34,508 bases of DNA from Candidatus Omnitrophota bacterium (GTDB lineage: Bacteria > Omnitrophota > Gorgyraeia > Zapsychrales > JANLHA01): the NCBI GenBank assembly GCA_022711395.1, contig JAKLFA010000003.1, positions 1 through 34,508 of the forward strand, in the 5' to 3' direction. A program made the translations under genes and the position numbers. This document shows positions 29,597-34,508 of this stretch, piece after piece. Under the pieces are notes generated by a model. That model worked only from the letters and a program-made list of their open reading frames with translations. It was not told the DNA's origin and did no database searches. Every line of letters begins with the position of its first letter. Positions within the stretch are counted from its first letter, which is position 1.

Positions 29597-29920
29597 ATGC
29601 CAGAAGATCCCAATCAAGATCAACTTAAAGACGTTTACAAAAAACGTGGCTACCAGCAGCAGACGTTTAAACAATACATGGACATGAGGAAACAGGCCCG
29701 TGAACACAAAAACAAACCTCTTCCCCTGCCCGTCAAAATCCTTCTTTATACCCCACTCATTCTGCTGGCCTGCGCCGGTGTCATTTTTGTTCCCTACACC
29801 CTTTTCCAGATCTTCACGGCTCCTGAAGAGCCAAAAGATGATGAAAAGAAAGGGTCATGGAATCTCCAGGACCTTCAACAGGAAGATAAGTATAGCATAT
29901 CTTCGATCCAGAAAGTCTAG
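29597..29920 (+). CDS. Single-pass small membrane protein, unknown function
   Basis: A 107-residue protein: a charged N-terminal part (DQLKDVYKKRGYQQQTFKQY), one predicted membrane helix (about 47-72, starting VKILLYTPLILLACAGV), and an acidic/polar tail. ATG 29597 follows AGGAGG by 6 nt. Upstream residues from 29537 would be translated from the promoter itself and are rejected. The CvpA-like gene starts 2 nt after its stop, so they form an operon. I recognise no family. Confidence 0.7.
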   Translation: MPEDPNQDQLKDVYKKRGYQQQTFKQYMDMRKQAREHKNKPLPLPVKILLYTPLILLACAGVIFVPYTLFQIFTAPEEPKDDEKKGSWNLQDLQQEDKYSISSIQKV

Positions 29921-29922
29921 CC

Positions 29923-30657
29923 ATGGTCACATTTGACACTATTTTTTTAAGTATTTTAGCCGTCTTTTTCTTAATGGGATGGCATTTGGGGTTCCTGCGC
30001 AATCTGATCGGGCCGATGTCGTTCGGCTTATGCCTTCTTTTTGCGGTCATCAATTATGATCTTAACTCAAACCTTTTACACTCCATCGCCATTGCCGTTC
30101 TAGGAACGATCATTTTGTCCTTCACGATCAATCTGACGATCATGATCAGCCGGCACACCGTTTCGAAAAAATACCGCTCCTATGTTTTCTGGGGAAGCCG
30201 CCTGTTAGGCGGGGCCTTAAGCGTTCTGTGGCGCGGAACGATCACCGCCGGACTCGTCCTTTTGATCATGACACTTCCGAACGATGCCTTCCAATTAAAA
30301 GATATTCAGGCCAATATTGAAGGATCAAAAACATACAGCCATATCCAGACCTATCTGGTCCCGCGCTTTCCGATCCTTCAAAACACGTTCACAACCCTTT
30401 CGGTCTTCAGCCATCCGGAACAGTTCACGATGGTCGACGATTCTCCTCAATACGCGGACTTCTTCAACAATCCTCATGTAAAGGACATCCTCTCCGACCC
30501 GGAAATCGCTAATGATATCCGGAATAACAACATCAAAAATCTGATCACAAATAAAAAGATCCAAGCCCTGCTCAAGGACCAGAAATCATTAAAGACGATC
30601 GAACAGCTCAGCAAAGAAATTTACCGCCGGAAGGTGGAAGAAACAAGCCAGAAATAA
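29923..30657 (+). CDS. CvpA-family membrane protein
   Basis: A 244-residue protein with four predicted N-terminal membrane helices. DTIFLSILAVFFLMGWHLGF is the CvpA-type first helix with the D-x-x-x-x-x-x-x-x-x-x-G-x-x-x-G-F pattern, followed by LIGPMSFGLCLLFA, LGTIILSFTINLTIM and RLLGGALSVLWRGTITAGLV. A soluble tail of about 130 residues with helical, Asn/Lys-rich sequence (HVKDILSDPEIANDIRNNNI) is longer than in standard CvpA. Relatives are linked to colicin V production and envelope stress. Its stop is 7 nt from the end of the convergent mnmE gene, with no hairpin between. Confidence 0.75.
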   Translation: MVTFDTIFLSILAVFFLMGWHLGFLRNLIGPMSFGLCLLFAVINYDLNSNLLHSIAIAVLGTIILSFTINLTIMISRHTVSKKYRSYVFWGSRLLGGALSVLWRGTITAGLVLLIMTLPNDAFQLKDIQANIEGSKTYSHIQTYLVPRFPILQNTFTTLSVFSHPEQFTMVDDSPQYADFFNNPHVKDILSDPEIANDIRNNNIKNLITNKKIQALLKDQKSLKTIEQLSKEIYRRKVEETSQK

Positions 30658-30664
30658 CGCCCGC

Positions 30665-32077
30665 TCATTTCCCGATACAAAATTCTGAAAAGATATGGTC
30701 TAAAAGGTCGCTGTCCGCGCTGCGGCCGGTGATCCGGTCAAGTTCATCAACAGCAAAACGGATCCGCTCAGAAATAAATTCCAAACTCAGGCCACGGTCA
30801 CATTCCTCAACAGCCCGGTTCACCTCAAACAAAGCCTTGCGCAAAGCTTGGATATGCCGAATATTGGTCAGCAACAGTCCTTTAGACTGAAATGTCTGCC
30901 CGTGCAGGGCCTTCTTAAGAATCGCGCCTTTGAGATCATCAATCCCCTGTTGATGCAACAGGGAGATCGCAACAATTTCCTCCTCGGCCCTGAAAAGCGC
31001 CCGGGCATCCGCCAAAGCAAACGACGGTTTCAGGTCCATCTTGTTTATGACCAGAACTTTGTCGATCCCCTGAAGGCTTTCAGCCAATTTCTTGTCCTGT
31101 TCATCCACCGGCATGGATGCGTCGATCATAAAAAGGACCAGGTCCGCCTGCTGGATGTGCAGATGGCTGCGACGAATAGCCTCTTCTTCGATCATGTCCC
31201 TGGGCTCCAGGATGCCAGCGGTATCAACGATCTGAAAAGGAACACCTTTGATTTGAGCGGACTCCTCGATCGTGTCGCGCGTTGTCCCTTCGATCGGTGA
31301 GACGATCGCCCGCTCCTGGCCTAGCAGAACGTTCAACAGCGACGATTTTCCGACATTGGGCCGTCCGCAGATCACCAGTTTGATCCCTTCCCGAAGGATC
31401 CGCCCCTGGTCAGCGCCGGCAAGCAACCGTTCAATGGAAATGCACGCTTCTCTCAATCGCGCGGAAACGCTCCTTTTTCCATCCTGTTCCCCCGCATCAT
31501 CCGGAAAATTCACCACCGCTTCAAGATCGCCATAACAACCCATGAGCCGCCGCCGAATGTCATCCAAAAAAGAACGAAGCTCGCCCTTAAGCTGATGCTC
31601 GAAGACGCGCAACCCCGCCTGGGTCTTGGCCCGCACAATATCCAGAACAGCCTCGGCCTGCGTCAGGTCAATCCGTCCATTCAAGAACGCCCTTTTAGTG
31701 AACTCTCCCGGCTCTGCCAGCCTCGCCCCGTTCTCCAGCGCCAACGCAAGCACGGCGTTCACGGCCGTCATCCCGCCATGACAACTGATCTCAACCACAT
31801 CCTCACACGTATAACTTTTCGGAGCCCGCATCACCGTCAATAATGCCTCATCGACCACTTCCCGCGCATCGCCCTCTTTACGGACAACGTGGCCATAATG
31901 CAACGTATACGTTTTAAAATCGGACGGACGCCCCTGCCGGCAGGAGAACACACGATCCGCGATCAGAAGCGCCTGCGGGCCGCTTAACCGAACGATCCCG
32001 ACGCTGCCAGGGCCGATCGATGTTGCGATCGCAGCAATAGTATCATCTATGCTGTTCAATTTGGAAATTTCTGACAT
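30665..32077 (-). CDS. mnmE: tRNA modification GTPase MnmE (TrmE)
   Basis: MnmE is the GTPase partner of MnmG in wobble-uridine modification. The 470-residue product is full length: N-terminal folate-binding domain (DDTIAAIATSIGPGSVGIVR, GEFTKRAFLNGRIDLTQAEA), G domain with Walker A GRPNVGKSS (238-246), EGTTRDTI, DTAG (285-288) and NKMD, and the C-terminal FCIGK with the conserved cysteine at 467. AGGG lies about 9 nt before the ATG. Its first 22 nt overlap the end of folC. mnmG is encoded about 12 kb away on the same strand. Confidence 0.97.
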   Translation of the reverse strand: MSEISKLNSIDDTIAAIATSIGPGSVGIVRLSGPQALLIADRVFSCRQGRPSDFKTYTLHYGHVVRKEGDAREVVDEALLTVMRAPKSYTCEDVVEISCHGGMTAVNAVLALALENGARLAEPGEFTKRAFLNGRIDLTQAEAVLDIVRAKTQAGLRVFEHQLKGELRSFLDDIRRRLMGCYGDLEAVVNFPDDAGEQDGKRSVSARLREACISIERLLAGADQGRILREGIKLVICGRPNVGKSSLLNVLLGQERAIVSPIEGTTRDTIEESAQIKGVPFQIVDTAGILEPRDMIEEEAIRRSHLHIQQADLVLFMIDASMPVDEQDKKLAESLQGIDKVLVINKMDLKPSFALADARALFRAEEEIVAISLLHQQGIDDLKGAILKKALHGQTFQSKGLLLTNIRHIQALRKALFEVNRAVEECDRGLSLEFISERIRFAVDELDRITGRSADSDLLDHIFSEFCIGK

Positions 32078-33411
32078 ACAATGGCCCTCGCCTCTGAAGC
32101 AAGGTAAACAGACCCCGCGACCAAGACTGCCCCTCCCCGCTCACGGGCTTCATCAACCGCCTGGCGCAACGCATCAGAAAGGTCTGCAACCGGATTTACC
32201 TGAGCTTTTGAAAAAAACCTTTGGTCCTCTTCCTTCCAAATATGCGCCCGCGGGTGCTGCGCCTGCGTTAAAAAGACAACCCGCCCTTCCCTGTCCAACT
32301 GCGCGCACAAACCCTCAATATCCTTGTCTTTTGAAGCCCCAAAAACCACGACACACGGTTGATCGGGGAACATGTTATGGAGCGTTCGCATGGATTTCTT
32401 CAAGGAATCAACCGTATGGGCAGAATCCACAATAATGTGGGGATCCTTTGCCACGATCTCAAAACGGCACGGCCAAAAAGCATGTTTGAATCCCAAGGCA
32501 ATATGTTCGTCTTCTATTGGAAATCCAAAATTCTTAAGGACCATCGCTAGCCCGAACGCCACCGCCGCATTCTCAGCCTGGACTTCTCCCAGCAAAGACG
32601 TTTCAAAGGCATGACCTTTTTCCTCATAGCAGATCACGAACCTGGTCCCGCCATCAGTTTGTTCAACATCTTCGACCTCAAGTTGTTCTCCGACGGAAAT
32701 GACCTGAGAATTATTGACCCAGCAAACCTGTTCCAGGATCGAATATGCCTCAGGAAGCTGCCGGCTCAGCACAACGTGACCACATGTCCGCTTGATGATC
32801 CCCGACTTTTCCCTGGCGATCGCAGAAAGAGTGTGTCCTAAAACGTTCTGGTGGTCCCAACCGATCGGCGTGATCGCGCAGACCAAAGGATCGACCACAT
32901 TCGTCGCGTCAAACCTTCCTCCCAGGCCGCATTCCAGGACCACAACATCGATCGAATTTTGAATGAACTGCAAGAAGGCTACCGCGGTCAAAACCTCAAA
33001 ATACGTCAGATCAAGATCGGGGTGCGCGGAAAGGACTTCACGGATCCGCCCCAAGCATTCAGCAAGGTCCTCATCACAGATCATATCCGAAAACAGGCTC
33101 TCTTTGCCACGCGAGGTTTCCCCGGGCTCCAAAATGCGGATCCTTTCACGGACATCATAAAGATGGGGCGATGTGAACAGCCCGACCCTGAGACCCGCCT
33201 GCCTTAAAATTTCAGCGATAAACACGCAAGTTGAACCTTTTCCTTTGGTCCCGGCGACATGAACATACTTCAAATGATGGTGAGGATTTCCCAAATGACG
33301 AAGCAGGGCACGCAAACCATCGAGCCTGAAGTCATTTGGTTTTACCTGATGCAAAAAAACCTCGTGATTCGTGAACTGCTGAAGGTATGATTGTATTTCT
33401 CGCGGGTCCAT
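32056..33411 (-). CDS. folC: Folylpolyglutamate synthase / dihydrofolate synthase
   Basis: FolC adds glutamate to folates (and often to dihydropteroate), an ATP-dependent Mur-ligase-type reaction. The 451-residue product has the P-loop GTKGKGSTCVF (54-64), the folate-site region LFTSPHLYDVRERIRI, TYFEVLTAVAFLQF, ECGLGGRFDATNVV, TPIGWDHQNVLGHT and the C-terminal IIVDSAHTVDSLKKSM. No strong ribosome binding site precedes the ATG. It lies 26 nt after purH and overlaps mnmE. Folate and purine steps are thus next to each other: PurH uses formyl-tetrahydrofolate and MnmE/G use methylene-tetrahydrofolate. Confidence 0.95.
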   Translation of the reverse strand: MDPREIQSYLQQFTNHEVFLHQVKPNDFRLDGLRALLRHLGNPHHHLKYVHVAGTKGKGSTCVFIAEILRQAGLRVGLFTSPHLYDVRERIRILEPGETSRGKESLFSDMICDEDLAECLGRIREVLSAHPDLDLTYFEVLTAVAFLQFIQNSIDVVVLECGLGGRFDATNVVDPLVCAITPIGWDHQNVLGHTLSAIAREKSGIIKRTCGHVVLSRQLPEAYSILEQVCWVNNSQVISVGEQLEVEDVEQTDGGTRFVICYEEKGHAFETSLLGEVQAENAAVAFGLAMVLKNFGFPIEDEHIALGFKHAFWPCRFEIVAKDPHIIVDSAHTVDSLKKSMRTLHNMFPDQPCVVVFGASKDKDIEGLCAQLDREGRVVFLTQAQHPRAHIWKEEDQRFFSKAQVNPVADLSDALRQAVDEARERGGAVLVAGSVYLASEARAIVCQKFPN

Positions 33412-33437
33412 GTGCTGAAATTCCGTTGCCGTCCCGA

Positions 33438-34508
33438 TTAATGTTTGAAATGACGAACACCGGTCATGATCATCGCGATCTTTTTCTTGTCAGCCTCACG
33501 GACCACATCCCCGTCGGCAACCGATCCACCGGTCTGAATGATCAGTTTGACCCCTGCCGCGGCCGCAACCTGGACGTTATCAATATGCGGCAAGAACGCA
33601 TCCGACACCATGATCGAACCCTTGGCGTTCTTTCCAGCCTTCTCGATCGCCAAACGGGCGCTGCCGACGCGGCTTGTCTGTCCGCAACCGATGCCCACAA
33701 CACGCTTACCCTTGACCAGGATCACCGCGTTCGACCGGATATGCCTGACCACCTTCCAGCCGAATAACGCGCTCTCGACCTGGGATGCGGTCGGCTTTTT
33801 TTGAGTCGGAAAAGTCAGGTCCTTTTCAACGATATTTTTATGATCATGCTCCTGCAGGAGGAACCCACCCTCCACCTGTTTAAGCTGATAAGGACTTTTA
33901 TCCAGGTCCCTGAAATTCAACTGGATCACCCTGAGATTTTTTTTCTGGGAAAGGACCTTCAGAGCCGCGCGGTCATAGGCCGGAGCAATCACGCATTCCA
34001 TAAACCCGCTTTCACTGATCGCGGCAGCCGTCTTTTCATCCACAGCCTTGTTCAGACCGATGATCCCGCCGAAGGCTGACAGAGGGTCCGCCGCATGGGC
34101 GAAACGGTAGGCCTGATAAAGCGTCTCCGCTTCAGCGACCCCGGTCGGATTATTGTGCTTGATGATGACCGCGGCAGGGTCTTTAAATCCCTTCACGACC
34201 TCCAAAGCCGCGTTAAGGTCCAGCAAATTATTAAACGACAGTTCTTTTCCGTTCAGCTGCTTCATCTTGCCAAGACCGCACAGTTTGCCGTCTTCATAAC
34301 TGTAAAACGCCGCCTTCTGATGAGGGTTCTCGCCATAGCGCAGATCGCGATTCTTAACGAGCTCGACCCCCACGGTTTTAGGAAGATCGTCAAAACTCTC
34401 ATCCAAACGCCTGGACTTTAAAAAATTAAAGATCATCTCATCATAATGTGCCGTATGGCCGAACGTTTCTACGGCCAGCGTGGACAGGATTGAATCCGGA
34501 AGCATGCC
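33438..34508 (-). CDS. purH: Bifunctional AICAR formyltransferase / IMP cyclohydrolase PurH, N-terminus cut by the window edge
   Basis: PurH does the last two steps of IMP synthesis. The frame is open through the right edge, so the N-terminal IMP cyclohydrolase domain is mostly outside. The first visible residues (ILSTLAVETFGHTAHYDEMI) are the end of that domain. The formyltransferase domain is complete: NRDLRYGENPHQKAAFY, IIKHNNPTGVAEAETL with the conserved KHNNP, DPLSAFGGIIGLN, SNAVILVKGKRVVGIGCGQTSRV, SDAFLPHIDNV and the C-terminal MTGVRHFKH. A methionine at 34505 is internal, not a start. folC follows after 26 nt. Confidence 0.96.
   Translation of the reverse strand, partial: GMLPDSILSTLAVETFGHTAHYDEMIFNFLKSRRLDESFDDLPKTVGVELVKNRDLRYGENPHQKAAFYSYEDGKLCGLGKMKQLNGKELSFNNLLDLNAALEVVKGFKDPAAVIIKHNNPTGVAEAETLYQAYRFAHAADPLSAFGGIIGLNKAVDEKTAAAISESGFMECVIAPAYDRAALKVLSQKKNLRVIQLNFRDLDKSPYQLKQVEGGFLLQEHDHKNIVEKDLTFPTQKKPTASQVESALFGWKVVRHIRSNAVILVKGKRVVGIGCGQTSRVGSARLAIEKAGKNAKGSIMVSDAFLPHIDNVQVAAAAGVKLIIQTGGSVADGDVVREADKKKIAMIMTGVRHFKH

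Noticed and set aside
30658-30664. Terminator between the convergent cvpA-like and mnmE genes
   Set aside because: Only 7 nt separate the stops and no hairpin with a T tract is visible in the nearby coding ends.
1-34508. CRISPR array, insertion sequence, integrase or prophage genes, toxin-antitoxin pair
   Set aside because: No spaced direct repeats, transposase or integrase motifs, or paired small toxin/antitoxin frames were seen on either strand.

Overview
The window reads as a chromosomal segment of a Gram-negative (diderm) bacterium. LptE, BamD and several lipobox-bearing secreted proteins imply an outer membrane. The thiazole pathway uses ThiH (radical SAM tyrosine lyase) and shows no ThiO, which suits an anaerobic or low-oxygen life. 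The style of the proteins (BamD with an FWVWTP start after its signal peptide, short ThiF, tandem PilZ genes, secreted glycoside hydrolases with tetratricopeptide-like parts) reminds me of Candidatus Omnitrophota and related PVC-side lineages. That placement is inference; no marker gene was compared. Nearly every stretch is coding. I see no tRNA, rRNA, CRISPR array, insertion sequence or prophage gene.

Layout. 1-872 is the N-terminal part of murJ (minus), divergent from rpsT (plus). 1190-9149 is a long minus-strand run: leuS, a GH2-like lipoprotein, comEA, comEC, bamD, lptE, holA. It merges two familiar neighbourhoods (leuS-lptE-holA and comEA-comEC-holA-rpsT). 9234-12035 holds a DEDDh exonuclease gene divergent from thiSGH, each with a near-consensus promoter. 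12111-15301 carries a small membrane protein, a secreted FxLYD-like protein, a zf-TFIIB protein, a DoxX protein overlapping thiF, and a TVP38/VTT protein. 15349-18456 holds cysK, mnmG and a 58-residue membrane protein too short for most gene callers.

The accessory heart of the window is 18559-28529, all on the minus strand. In transcription order it has a solute-binding lipoprotein, two sugar-type ABC permeases, a large secreted GH2-like enzyme overlapping the second permease by 4 nt, a secreted protein made of two 131-residue repeats, and a lipoprotein resembling a carbohydrate-binding jelly roll. A coiled-coil envelope protein and a LacI-family regulator follow. The repeat domain of the secreted protein recurs at the N-terminus of the GH2-like enzyme, and its closing tryptophan motif recurs there again. 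The simplest reading is a glycan or oligosaccharide capture-cleavage-import locus built on a little-described Trp-rich helical repeat. It has no transporter ATPase of its own and probably borrows one.

28729-34508 returns to housekeeping: two overlapping PilZ genes, a small membrane protein and a CvpA-like protein, mnmE, folC and the start-truncated purH. MnmE and MnmG, the two halves of one tRNA-modifying complex, are both present but about 12 kb apart.

Oddities worth checking are a strong rpsT terminator buried antisense inside the holA coding sequence, a possible +1 frameshift at the start of thiH (TTT-TGA), a BamD without a lipobox cysteine, and a palindrome overlapping the promoter of the repeat-protein gene.
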